Positions 1-8,857 of a stretch of DNA of 64,000 nucleotides are shown in pieces (position 1 is the stretch's first letter; each line of letters opens with the position of its first letter). Under the pieces are notes generated by a model. It saw only the letters and a program-made list of their open reading frames with translations. It made no database searches and was not told the DNA's origin. A program made the position numbers and the translations under genes. Where the stretch lies: NCBI GenBank assembly GCA_001655195.1, contig LPNY01000122.1, positions 49,072 through 113,071 on the forward strand, given 5' to 3'. The stretch comes from Arcobacter sp. EP1 (GTDB lineage: Bacteria; Campylobacterota; Campylobacteria; Campylobacterales; Arcobacteraceae).

Positions 1-1222
1 GTGTTGCCAAACCTTTTTTTAGACCACGTCGTTTTAACTCTTTTAGTAAGTGTAAAACAATACGTGTTCCACTCATACCAACAGGATGTCCTAAGGCAAT
101 GGCTCCACCATTGACATTGAGAATTTCAGGATTGATTTCTCCTAGGGGGTCTGAATTAAACTCTTTTTTTGCAAAAGTTTTTGATCTAAAGGCTTGCATG
201 TTAGCTAGAACCTGTGTTGCAAAGGCTTCATTAAGTTCAATTAAATCCATATCTTTTAGTTTTTCACCTGTTTTATCAAGGAGCTTTTTAGTTGCATGAA
301 CAGGACCTAATCCCATACGTGCCGCATCTAGACCTGCATAAGCGTAGTTAGTAATAAAACCAAGAGGTTCAACACCTAGCGCTTTTGCTTTACTTTCACT
401 ACAGATAATAAGCATAGCTGCCCCATCAGAAACCTGCGAGGCATTTCCTGCTGTTACTGTGCCATTTCTATCAAAAATAGGACGTAGTTTTCCTAAGGCT
501 TCGCATGTTTGATTAAAACGAACCCCATCATCATCTACGATACTGGCATTGTGTGTCATAATTGGATGTATCTCACTTTTAAAAATTCCTTCTTCAATTG
601 CTTTTTGAGCTTTGAGGTGAGATTGTACGGCATATTCATCTTGAGCATCTCTGCTAATATTAAACTCGTTTGCTAAGTTCTCTCCTGTAACTCCCATGAT
701 TTTTCCAGAAATTGGATCAGTTAGACCAGCAATGAGTCCAATAGTAGGTTTTAAAAAGTGTAATCGAAATTTTGTGAATACTTTGAGTTTATCCATAGGT
801 TTTCGCGCGCTATTTAGTTCCATAAGAAAGTCTTTGAATTTTTGGCTAAAAAGAACAGGGATATTACTCATGGATTCCATTCCACCAACTAAATAAAGTT
901 CCCCTTGTTTGGCATAGATTTTTTCAATACCACTGGAAATACTTTGCATTCCTGATGCACAGTTTCTATGTACTGTATAAGCAGGGGTATATTGTGAAAA
1001 CCCTGCAAGACTTGCTGTAACGCGTGCCACATTTGCACTTCCTACTGGTTGTGAGACATTTCCAATAATAACTTCATCAAAATCATCATAATCTAGTTTA
1101 CTGCGAAGTACTAACTCTTTTGCGATAATTGCTCCAAGAGTATCAACTTCAACGTTATTTAACTTGCCATTGGCTTTGGCAATAGGACTTCTAAGTCCAT
1201 CAATAATTGCTATTCGTTCCAT
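1..1222 (-). CDS. Thiolase (acetyl-CoA C-acyltransferase), 3' end cut by window edge
   Basis: The reading frame is open from the ATG at 1222 to the window edge, giving about 407 residues without the C-terminal end. It is a thiolase-family enzyme: it would cleave 3-ketoacyl-CoA with CoA, or condense acetyl-CoA, in the cytoplasm. Visible family marks are the nucleophile motif HRNCASGMQS near residue 85, the NEAFA motif, and the NGGAIALGHPVGMSG motif near the C-terminal edge. The last catalytic cysteine (CAGGG motif) lies outside the window. It follows an acyl-CoA synthetase gene by 23 bases on the same strand, which suggests a beta-oxidation or acyl-CoA operon. FadA/FadI-type degradative and AtoB-type biosynthetic thiolases cannot be told apart here; the partner gene favours the degradative type. 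Confidence 0.9.
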   Translation of the reverse strand, partial: MERIAIIDGLRSPIAKANGKLNNVEVDTLGAIIAKELVLRSKLDYDDFDEVIIGNVSQPVGSANVARVTASLAGFSQYTPAYTVHRNCASGMQSISSGIEKIYAKQGELYLVGGMESMSNIPVLFSQKFKDFLMELNSARKPMDKLKVFTKFRLHFLKPTIGLIAGLTDPISGKIMGVTGENLANEFNISRDAQDEYAVQSHLKAQKAIEEGIFKSEIHPIMTHNASIVDDDGVRFNQTCEALGKLRPIFDRNGTVTAGNASQVSDGAAMLIICSESKAKALGVEPLGFITNYAYAGLDAARMGLGPVHATKKLLDKTGEKLKDMDLIELNEAFATQVLANMQAFRSKTFAKKEFNSDPLGEINPEILNVNGGAIALGHPVGMSGTRIVLHLLKELKRRGLKKGLAT

Positions 1223-1245
1223 AATTATTTTCCCCCTTCCTTAAT

Positions 1246-2973
1246 TTAATACATTTCTTCTATTATCTCTTTATATTTCTTTTCAATAAATGCCCGACAT
1301 ATTTTCATTGATGGGGTTAATTCTCCTCCTTCAATAGAAATATCTGTGGTAATAATCGTATAATCAATAATTTTTTCCCATTGATTTACTTTTGTGTTTA
1401 CCTCTTTAATTGTCTCTTCAATACTTTGTAGAACTTTTTCACGATGAAAATACTCTTTTATTGTTAACTGTTTATATTTAGTATCTGCTAAATAGCGCTC
1501 TTTATCAATAAAGAGTAGGGCAGTTACGTATTGGCGGTTATTGGCAATAATCGTTGCAAATTCGATATAACGATTTTTTGCTAAACCTTGCTCCATAGGT
1601 ATGGTTGATACATACTCTCCTGTGGAGGTTTTATAGATATCTTTGATACGACTTTTTATAAAAATATAACCTTCTTCATCAATGGAAGCAATATCTCCTG
1701 TATGTAACCAACCTTCATCGTCAACTGTTTGTGTAGTTAGTTCAGGTTGATTTAAATAGCCTTGCATGATTGAATCTCCACGTGCAAGTAATTCATTATC
1801 TTGTGTAAGTTTGACTTCAACACTTGGCATTGCTTTACCACTTGAACCAACTTTTGATGCACCAGGGTAATTGGTTGAAATAACAGGTGAAGACTCTGTT
1901 AGTCCATACCCTTGGTAGAGGTTCAGACCAATATTGTCAAAGAATTGGTAGATTTCAGTTGCAAGTGGTGCTCCACCTGTAACCAAACGAATAATACGAC
2001 CACCAAAGATAGCACGTATTTTACTGTAGACAATTTTGTCAAAGAGTTTATACGTAAAACACTCTTTGTCCATATTAGTTTGCATTGCGTACTCAAAAGC
2101 ACTTCCTGCAATCATTTTTCCAATAAACCCTTTTTGTGCAATTCCCATTTTGATTTTGTTAAATATTTTTTCTAATAGTCTTGGTACAACAGTCATCATT
2201 GTTGGACGAACAACTTTTAACAAATTTGACACGTTTGGAATCTCATCAACAAAATAGACAGATACCCCACGGCTTAAATAAAAACTCATTACGGTTCGTT
2301 CAAATATATGTGCTAGTGGAAGAAGTGAAAGTATAGTTTCATCCTCTTTTAAATCAATGAGTCGTGTAATATCATAAAGTTGATTGATAATATTTTTATG
2401 ACTTAGTTGTACTCCTTTTGGAGTTCCTGTATTTCCACTGGTATAGATAATCGAAAAAATATCATCTTCATTTGGAATTGACTCTTTTCGTAAATCCAAT
2501 ACATTACAAGTTGCTTGGGTTGCAATAAAAATTTCATCTACATTATAAAAGTTTTCACCCTTTATACAGAAGTTATGAGTAATAAAAGTTATTTCTTTTG
2601 AATGAATATCTTTAATTCTAGCTTCATTGTCAATAAAAATATGTTTGATATTGGCATCTTCAATTTGAAAATTAAGATTCACTGTAGAGATGTTTGCAAA
2701 TATAGGAACAGATACTGCTCCAATTTTATGAATCGCAAAATCAAAAATAAGCCAAAAAGGAGAAGAGTCTGCAAAAATTGCAACCGTATCACCTTTATTA
2801 ACCCCAATTTTTTGTAATGCAAGGGCTAAACAGATGACTTTCTCATTGAAGTCTTGTGTTGATATTGATTTATATTGACCATTAGACAGGTAGTTTAAAA
2901 ATGTAGGATTATTATATGTTGAACTAATGTAGTCAAACAATCCATTATAAGTAGTAAAGTTATATTCTCTCAT
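1246..2973 (-). CDS. fadD: Long-chain acyl-CoA synthetase (AMP-forming)
   Basis: This is a 575-residue ANL-superfamily enzyme that would activate fatty acids with ATP and CoA. Motifs seen in order: the P-loop-like IYTSGNTGTPKGV (near residue 175), the LPLAHIFER segment, the YGLTESSPV motif, the TGD motif (GWLHTGD) and the IKDIYKTSTGEYV hinge. The LAHIFER stretch and overall layout match the eukaryotic-like FAA1/long-chain branch, but substrate length is inferred only. The ATG at 2973 is preferred over an in-frame TTG two codons upstream because an AAGGA sequence sits 6 bases before the ATG and directly abuts the TTG. A thiolase gene follows 23 bases downstream. The gene is divergent from fumC. 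Confidence 0.87.
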   Translation of the reverse strand: MREYNFTTYNGLFDYISSTYNNPTFLNYLSNGQYKSISTQDFNEKVICLALALQKIGVNKGDTVAIFADSSPFWLIFDFAIHKIGAVSVPIFANISTVNLNFQIEDANIKHIFIDNEARIKDIHSKEITFITHNFCIKGENFYNVDEIFIATQATCNVLDLRKESIPNEDDIFSIIYTSGNTGTPKGVQLSHKNIINQLYDITRLIDLKEDETILSLLPLAHIFERTVMSFYLSRGVSVYFVDEIPNVSNLLKVVRPTMMTVVPRLLEKIFNKIKMGIAQKGFIGKMIAGSAFEYAMQTNMDKECFTYKLFDKIVYSKIRAIFGGRIIRLVTGGAPLATEIYQFFDNIGLNLYQGYGLTESSPVISTNYPGASKVGSSGKAMPSVEVKLTQDNELLARGDSIMQGYLNQPELTTQTVDDEGWLHTGDIASIDEEGYIFIKSRIKDIYKTSTGEYVSTIPMEQGLAKNRYIEFATIIANNRQYVTALLFIDKERYLADTKYKQLTIKEYFHREKVLQSIEETIKEVNTKVNQWEKIIDYTIITTDISIEGGELTPSMKICRAFIEKKYKEIIEEMY

Positions 2974-3109
2974 AATCAATCCTTTTTAATTGAATCCAGA
3001 CCATAACTATTTATACAATTCTAACATTATAACGCAAATAAAAGAAAAATAATTTTTTTACATGCAAAATTTAAGAAAAAAATTATTTTAACAGATTTAA
3101 GAATTTAGC

Positions 3110-3115
3110 TATAAT
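3110..3115 (+). promoter_or_regulatory. Predicted fumC -10 element
   Basis: A perfect TATAAT lies 20 bases before the fumC start codon, behind an AT-rich stretch. No clear -35 is visible, which is usual for housekeeping promoters of Campylobacterota. Confidence 0.5.
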
Positions 3116-3135
3116 GAAGTATAGAGGATTGTAAC

Positions 3136-4524
3136 ATGAAAAACTTTAGAGTTGAAACAGATAGTTTAGGTAAAGTTAATGTTCCTAAGCAAGCCTTATG
3201 GAAAGCGCAAACTCAAAGGAGTATTGAAAATTTTCCAATTGGTATAGAAACAATGCCTTTTGAAATTATTAAAGCCTTTGCTTATTTAAAAAAATCATGT
3301 GCAAAAGCAAATCACTCATTAAAACTTTTGGATGATAAAAAATATCATGCAATAGGTTTAGCATGTGATGAGATTATAGAGGAAAAACTTAATGAACAGT
3401 TTCCTTTAGTTGTTTGGCAAACTGGAAGTGGAACACAATCTAATATGAATGTGAATGAAGTAATCTCATCTCGTTCTAATCAAATTTTATCTAATGATAC
3501 TGTACATCCTAATGATGATGTTAATAAATCCCAAAGTTCAAACGATACTTTTCCTAGTGCAATGCGTATTGCTTTTGTGTTAGAACTTCAAAATAGACTA
3601 TTACCAGCAATTCAAACATTACAAGCTACTTTTTTAGATAAAAGTAAGCAGTTTGAAAGAATAATAAAAATTGGTCGTACGCATCTACAAGATGCAACAC
3701 CTTTAACCTTGGGACAAGAATTTAGTGCTTATGTTGAGATGCTAAAAAAAGCCTTAAATCAAGTTGATGATACCATGAAATATCTTACGGAATTAGCTAT
3801 TGGTGGAACAGCTGTTGGAACAGGAATGAATGCTCACCCTTCATTTTGTTTTATGGTATGTGATGATTTGAATAAAATTACACAAACTAAATATTCCTTT
3901 GTATCCCATCCTAATAAATTTCATGCATTGACCTCTCATGATGGTGAAGTAATGTTAAGTGGTGTCTTAAATGCACTGGCTTCTAATTTAATGAAAATTG
4001 CTAATGATATACGTTGGTTATCTTCAGGACCTCGTTGTGGCATAGGTGAGTTAGAACTTCCTGCTAATGAACCAGGTTCTTCAATAATGCCAGGGAAAGT
4101 AAATCCAACGCAAGCTGAAGCAATGACAATGGTTGCAATTCAAGTTATGGGAAATCATACAACGGTGTCCATTGGTGCTAGTCAAGGTAATTTTGAATTG
4201 AATGTTTTTAAACCAGTTATTGCCTACAATATTCTTCAATCAATACGACTCTTATCTGACACTATGTTAGCCTTTAACAATAATTGTATTGTTGGGATAA
4301 TGGCTAATGAAAAACAAATTAGTGAGTATCTTAATAATTCACTTATGTTAGTAACTGCCCTAAATCCTTATATTGGTTATGAAAAAGCTTCAATTATTGC
4401 TAAAAATGCGCACAAAAATTGTACAACACTAAAAGAAGAAGCTATTAAGCTCGGCTTTTTAACTGAAAAGGAGTTTGATAACTACATGAAACCAGAAGAG
4501 ATGATAAAGCCTAAAAAAGCGTAA
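3136..4524 (+). CDS. fumC: Fumarate hydratase class II
   Basis: This 462-residue cytoplasmic enzyme interconverts fumarate and malate in the TCA cycle and needs no iron-sulphur cluster. The class II superfamily signature GSSIMPGKVNPTQ is present near residue 316. GSGTQSNMNVNEVI near residue 97 and GRTHLQDATP near residue 180 carry the expected substrate-binding and catalytic His residues. Length is normal for FumC. An AGAGGA ribosome site precedes the ATG at 3136. It stands alone, divergent from the acyl-CoA synthetase and upstream of acnB, another TCA-cycle gene that has its own promoter. Confidence 0.95.
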   Translation: MKNFRVETDSLGKVNVPKQALWKAQTQRSIENFPIGIETMPFEIIKAFAYLKKSCAKANHSLKLLDDKKYHAIGLACDEIIEEKLNEQFPLVVWQTGSGTQSNMNVNEVISSRSNQILSNDTVHPNDDVNKSQSSNDTFPSAMRIAFVLELQNRLLPAIQTLQATFLDKSKQFERIIKIGRTHLQDATPLTLGQEFSAYVEMLKKALNQVDDTMKYLTELAIGGTAVGTGMNAHPSFCFMVCDDLNKITQTKYSFVSHPNKFHALTSHDGEVMLSGVLNALASNLMKIANDIRWLSSGPRCGIGELELPANEPGSSIMPGKVNPTQAEAMTMVAIQVMGNHTTVSIGASQGNFELNVFKPVIAYNILQSIRLLSDTMLAFNNNCIVGIMANEKQISEYLNNSLMLVTALNPYIGYEKASIIAKNAHKNCTTLKEEAIKLGFLTEKEFDNYMKPEEMIKPKKA

Positions 4525-4643
4525 ATCCTAATACTAAAGAAATTTATTTACTCAAATTTGTCATTTTATGTAACTTTACTTTACATAATTAAAAACTTGT
4601 ACATCTCCTTACAATAATTGTACATAAGCTAAAGGATACATTA

Positions 4644-4652
4644 TGGTATACT
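4644..4652 (+). promoter_or_regulatory. Predicted acnB extended -10 promoter
   Basis: TGGTATACT is an extended -10 element (TG-N-TATACT). It ends 28 bases before the acnB ATG at 4681 and lies in AT-rich DNA. Confidence 0.5.
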
Positions 4653-4680
4653 ATGCCTACAAATTTAATAGGAGATGTAT

Positions 4681-7254
4681 ATGAGTTTATTAGCTACTTA
4701 TAAAGCGCATACTGAAGAGAGATTAAACGAAGGTGGATTACCACCATTAGCATTAACTGCTGAACAAACTGCAGAATTGGTTGAATTATTAAAAGCAAGT
4801 TCTGTTGAAGAAGCAGATTACTGTTTAGATTTATTCAAAAACAAAATCAACCCAGGTGTTGATGATGCTGCATATGTAAAAGCTGCATTTTTAAATGATG
4901 TAGTTCAAGGGAACGTTACATGTTCAGTAATTTCAAAAGCTGATGCAATTGAAATCTTAGGAACAATGATGGGTGGTTACAATGTAACTCCACTAGTTGA
5001 CGCATTAAAAATTGATGAAGTATCTGCAGCAGCAGCTGATCAATTAAAAAACACTATCTTAGTTTATGATGCATTTAACGATGTAAAAGATTTATGCGAT
5101 GCAGGTAATGCAAAAGCAAAAGAAGTTATTGAGTCTTGGGCTAACGCTGAGTGGTTTACAAACAAACCAGCATTAGAAGAAGAAATCAAATTAACTGTTT
5201 ACAAAATTCCTGGTGAAACAAATACAGATGATTTATCTCCTGCAACTGTTGCATTTACTAGATCAGATATTCCATTACACGCAACTGCGATGTTACAATC
5301 AAGAATGGAAGATCCATTAAACAAAATGATTGAACTTAAAGAAAAGGGTAATCCATTAGCATACGTTGGTGATGTTGTTGGTACTGGTTCTTCAAGAAAG
5401 TCAGGTATTAACTCAGTTCAATGGCACATGGGTAGAGATATTCCCGGTGTTCCAAATAAAAGAACTGGTGGTGTTGTAATTGGTGATATTATTGCTCCAA
5501 TTTTCTTCAATACTGCAGAAGATTCAGGATGTTTACCAATCCAAGCTCCAGTTGCTGCTTTAGAAACTGGTGATGAGATTGTTGTTAAACCATACGCTGG
5601 ACAAATTACAAAAGGTGGAGAAGTTGTTTCTGAATTCAACCTTGCACCAAATACATTAACTGACGAAATGAGAGCAGGTGGAAGAATTCCATTAATTATT
5701 GGTAAAGGTCTTACTGCAAAAGCAAGAGAAACTTTAGGATTAGGTGCATCTGATGCATTCGTAGCTCCTGAACAACCAGCTGATAACGGTAAAGGGTTTA
5801 CTCAAGCACAAAAAATGGTTGGACGAGCTTGTGGTATCGAAGGTGTTAAACCTGGTATGTACGTTGAGCCAATCGCTACAACGGTTGGATCACAAGATAC
5901 AACTGGACCAATGACTAGAGATGAGATTAAAGAACTTGCAGCATTATCTTTTGGTGCTGATATGGTTATGCAATCATTCTGTCATACTGCTGCTTACCCA
6001 AAACCAGCAGATATTAAATTAAGACATACTTTACCTGATTTCATCAACTCTAGAGGTGGTGTTACATTAAGACCAGGTGATGGTGTTATTCACTCATGGT
6101 TAAACAGATTATGTTTACCTGATACTGTAGGTACTGGTGGAGATTCACATACAAGATTCCCAATTGGTATCTCATTCCCAGCAGGTTCTGGTCTTATTGC
6201 ATTTGCAGGTGTTACTGGTGCTATGCCATTAACTATGCCAGAATCAGTTCTTGTTAAATTCAAAGGTGAAATGCAACCAGGAATTACTTTAAGAGATTTA
6301 GTTAACGCTATTCCTTACCAAGCAATTCAAGATGGTTTATTAACAGTTGAAAAAGCTGGTAAGAAAAACGTATTCGCTGGAACAATTATTGAGATTGCTG
6401 GTTTACCAGATCTTAAAGTTGAGCAAGCATTCGAATTATCAGATTCAGCAGCTGAAAGATCAGCAGCAGCTTGTTCTGTTCAATTAGATAAAGAACCAAT
6501 CATTGAGTACTTATCTTCAAACATCGCTTTAATTGAAAAGATGATTGAAGAAGGTTACGAAGATGCTAGAACACTTCAAAGACGTGCTGATAAAATGAAA
6601 GAGTGGTTAGCTAATCCTGAATTAATTACTCCAGATGCAGACGCTGAGTACAAAGCAGTAATCGAAATTGACTTAAATACAATTACTGAGCCAATCTTAG
6701 CTTGTCCAAACGATCCAGATGATGTTGATACATTAACGAACATTTTAGCTGACGATAAAAGAATTAAGAACATTGACGAAGTATTCGTAGGTTCTTGTAT
6801 GACTAATATTGGTCTATTTAGAGCACTTGGTGAAGTTCTTAAAGGTGAGGGTGAAGTTCCTACTAAACTATGGGTTGCACCTCCAACAAAAATGGATGAA
6901 GCTCAATTAACTGAAGAAGGTTACTATGCAACATTCGCAGCAGCTGGTGCAAGACTTGAGTTACCAGGTTGTTCATTATGTATGGGTAACCAAGCGCAAG
7001 TTTCTGAAAATGCAGCAGTATTCTCTACTTCAACTAGAAACTTTGACAACAGACTTGGAAAAGGTTCTCAAGTTTACTTAGGATCTGCAGAAGTTGCTGC
7101 TGTTGCTGCACTTCTTGGACGTCTTCCAAGCAAAGAAGAGTACATGGAAATCGTACCTAAGAAAATTACAGAGCAAAACAAAGAGGGTGTTTATAAATAC
7201 TTAAACTTCCACCAAGTAACTGCTGAACATTTAACTAACTTAGTTCACTCATAA
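4681..7254 (+). CDS. acnB: Bifunctional aconitate hydratase 2 / 2-methylisocitrate dehydratase
   Basis: This 857-residue [4Fe-4S] enzyme isomerises citrate and isocitrate. The AcnB order is seen: a helical HEAT-like N-terminal domain (about 1-160), the swivel domain carrying TDDLSPA and GTGSSRKSG (about 165-380), then the catalytic domain with the cluster cysteines in VGSCMTNIG and [22 protein letters not shown] is the conserved substrate segment. The ATG at 4681 is chosen over an ATG two codons upstream because AGGAG lies 6 bases before the former and abuts the latter. Arg codons are mostly AGA and the codon set is narrow, as expected for a highly expressed gene. Confidence 0.95.
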   Translation: MSLLATYKAHTEERLNEGGLPPLALTAEQTAELVELLKASSVEEADYCLDLFKNKINPGVDDAAYVKAAFLNDVVQGNVTCSVISKADAIEILGTMMGGYNVTPLVDALKIDEVSAAAADQLKNTILVYDAFNDVKDLCDAGNAKAKEVIESWANAEWFTNKPALEEEIKLTVYKIPGETNTDDLSPATVAFTRSDIPLHATAMLQSRMEDPLNKMIELKEKGNPLAYVGDVVGTGSSRKSGINSVQWHMGRDIPGVPNKRTGGVVIGDIIAPIFFNTAEDSGCLPIQAPVAALETGDEIVVKPYAGQITKGGEVVSEFNLAPNTLTDEMRAGGRIPLIIGKGLTAKARETLGLGASDAFVAPEQPADNGKGFTQAQKMVGRACGIEGVKPGMYVEPIATTVGSQDTTGPMTRDEIKELAALSFGADMVMQSFCHTAAYPKPADIKLRHTLPDFINSRGGVTLRPGDGVIHSWLNRLCLPDTVGTGGDSHTRFPIGISFPAGSGLIAFAGVTGAMPLTMPESVLVKFKGEMQPGITLRDLVNAIPYQAIQDGLLTVEKAGKKNVFAGTIIEIAGLPDLKVEQAFELSDSAAERSAAACSVQLDKEPIIEYLSSNIALIEKMIEEGYEDARTLQRRADKMKEWLANPELITPDADAEYKAVIEIDLNTITEPILACPNDPDDVDTLTNILADDKRIKNIDEVFVGSCMTNIGLFRALGEVLKGEGEVPTKLWVAPPTKMDEAQLTEEGYYATFAAAGARLELPGCSLCMGNQAQVSENAAVFSTSTRNFDNRLGKGSQVYLGSAEVAAVAALLGRLPSKEEYMEIVPKKITEQNKEGVYKYLNFHQVTAEHLTNLVHS

Positions 7255-7270
7255 GAACTTAACTTGTAAC

Positions 7271-7296
7271 ACTTAAGCCCAATTTTGGGCTTAAGT
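7271..7296 (+). terminator. Hairpin after acnB
   Basis: A 10-bp perfect stem (ACTTAAGCCC / GGGCTTAAGT) with a 6-base AATTTT loop lies 17 bases after the acnB stop. No T-run follows, so it may be a weak terminator or a 3'-end stabiliser. Confidence 0.55.
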
Positions 7297-7308
7297 ACCT
7301 ACTTTAAA

Positions 7309-7322
7309 CGAATTTTCATTCA
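7309..7322 (+). promoter_or_regulatory. Predicted hydrogen-regulon operator, site 1 (TetR-hupSL promoter)
   Basis: CGAATTTTCATTCA matches the 14-bp inverted repeat TGAATRNNYATTCA found at the other hydrogenase promoters. It lies 59 bases before the TetR start codon and directly upstream of an AT-rich stretch suited to a -10 element, consistent with autoregulation. Confidence 0.6.
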
Positions 7323-7380
7323 CTCTTAATCTATTTTATATTATCATTATCAAAATTATACTTTTTATTAAGGAAACAGT

Positions 7381-7974
7381 TTGTCTGCAAAAGAAGCTAA
7401 AAAAAACAGTATTATAGAAAGTGCCTTAAAACTTTTTTCTCAAAATGGATTTTATAACACCACCATTCCTGATATCGCAAAATCTATGAAGATGAGTGTG
7501 GGAAATATGTATAACTATTTTTCCTCAAAAGAAGAACTTGCAAAATATGCCATAAAATATTCAACTAACATTATTGCTAAAGAGTTACGTGAAGTAAATA
7601 ATATGGAAATCTCTTCAAAAGAGAAACTCTTTGTTTTTACTCACAAATACTTTGAAAACGTAAAAAAATCACCGGAAATTGTAGAGTATTTCTTACGGGT
7701 TTACTTATCAAACAGAGAAGTGTTTGCACAAGGGTGTGAAGGTTTCCTTTGTGTGGGAGATTTTGTCACCGAAGTAATGATTTTACTTGACGAAGGTGCT
7801 CAAAATAAAGAGTTTAGAGAACAAGACTTTTTCCCAGCATTTGGAATGTTCATGGGGGCTTTAGGTGGATTTGCATTTTTAAGTGGCGAAAATGTCCTTG
7901 AAAAAGATCTACTAGAGTACTCAGATGCTATTGCAGATAATATTTATCGAGCATTAAAGCATGAGGAAGCATAA
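7381..7974 (+). CDS. TetR-family transcriptional regulator, putative regulator of the hydrogenase genes
   Basis: This is a 197-residue protein with a typical TetR N-terminal helix-turn-helix (about 10-57; TIPDIAKSMKMSVGNMYNYF is the recognition region) and an all-helical C-terminal domain that does not match a TetR subfamily I recognise. The start is TTG, with AAGGA placed 5 bases ahead. The stop overlaps the start of the hydrogenase small subunit by 14 bases, and that gene overlaps the next by 14, so the three are translated from one message. Two cysteines, C119 and C124 (CEGFLC), sit in the ligand domain and could be redox active; this is speculative. Seven copies of a TetR-style inverted repeat occur at the hydrogenase promoters, so a local hydrogen regulon is inferred. 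Confidence 0.85.
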   Translation: MSAKEAKKNSIIESALKLFSQNGFYNTTIPDIAKSMKMSVGNMYNYFSSKEELAKYAIKYSTNIIAKELREVNNMEISSKEKLFVFTHKYFENVKKSPEIVEYFLRVYLSNREVFAQGCEGFLCVGDFVTEVMILLDEGAQNKEFREQDFFPAFGMFMGALGGFAFLSGENVLEKDLLEYSDAIADNIYRALKHEEA

Positions 7975-8857
7975 ACCAACAGTTGTCTGGTTTCAAGCGG
8001 TTACCTGTAATGGTAACACGCACTCTTTATTATGTTCAAACTCAAATCGTTTGGAACTGTTTTTAAATAGTTTTGAACTTCTTTACCACCCCTCTTTAAC
8101 CGTTGATATAAATTTAGAAGATATTCTTAATCTGGATTCTATTGATTACTTATTAATTGAGGGTGCCTTAACTGATAATACAAACTTCTTTCAAATATCC
8201 AATGAAAGTGTTAAAAAAAACCTCAATAACCTAGCCTCAAAATCAAAATTTATAGTTGCTGTTGGTTCGTGTGCTTCCTATGGTGGAATTCATGCCCAAT
8301 TTGAGCTTAATGACGATTTATGTGGAGTGAGTGATGCAATTACACCTAATATGAAACTTCATCACCCAATCATTAACTTAACAGGATGTCCTGTTCATCC
8401 TGAATGGATTTTACAAACACTTTTTACACTAAAAAAAGATGGAAAGATTATGTTAGACGATGAACATCGTCCTATAGAAATCTACTGTCATTTAGCCCAC
8501 CATGGTTGTACAAGAAATGATTATTTTGAATGGAAAGTAGAAGCAGATTCTTTTGGATTAAAAGAGGGTTGCCTGTTTTATGATTTAGGGTGTCGTGGTC
8601 CTATGACACACTCCAATTGTAACAGAGTTCTTTGGAATGATGTGAATACTAAAACACGTGCAGGTATGCCTTGTATTGGTTGTACAGAGTTTGATTTCCC
8701 AAGAGAAAATATGTTAGAGACAAAAAAACATATTGGTATTCCATTTGAAGCACCTGTAGGAGTGCAAAAACGAGCCTATTTGTCCTTAGCAGGTGTTGCT
8801 AAAACCTTTAAAATAGAACGATTAAATAAAAAGTTGATAGAGTATGAAGACAGTTGA
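7961..8857 (+). CDS. hupS: Cytoplasmic [NiFe]-hydrogenase small subunit, HupS/HupU/HoxB-like (putative H2 sensor)
   Basis: This 298-residue iron-sulphur subunit has no Tat signal and no membrane tail, so it should stay in the cytoplasm. Cluster-binding positions are visible: VTCNGNT (16-19), VGSCASYGG, LTGCPVHP, HGC and GCLFYDLGC, SNC, and PCIGC. The fourth residue of the first motif is Asn (N19) where the second hydrogenase operon here and canonical enzymes have Cys. Lack of export signals and pairing with a large subunit that needs no C-terminal processing resemble the H2-sensing (group 2 regulatory) hydrogenases HupUV/HoxBC, although a soluble uptake enzyme cannot be excluded. It overlaps the TetR gene upstream and hupL downstream by 14 bases each. 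Confidence 0.85.
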   Translation: MRKHKPTVVWFQAVTCNGNTHSLLCSNSNRLELFLNSFELLYHPSLTVDINLEDILNLDSIDYLLIEGALTDNTNFFQISNESVKKNLNNLASKSKFIVAVGSCASYGGIHAQFELNDDLCGVSDAITPNMKLHHPIINLTGCPVHPEWILQTLFTLKKDGKIMLDDEHRPIEIYCHLAHHGCTRNDYFEWKVEADSFGLKEGCLFYDLGCRGPMTHSNCNRVLWNDVNTKTRAGMPCIGCTEFDFPRENMLETKKHIGIPFEAPVGVQKRAYLSLAGVAKTFKIERLNKKLIEYEDS

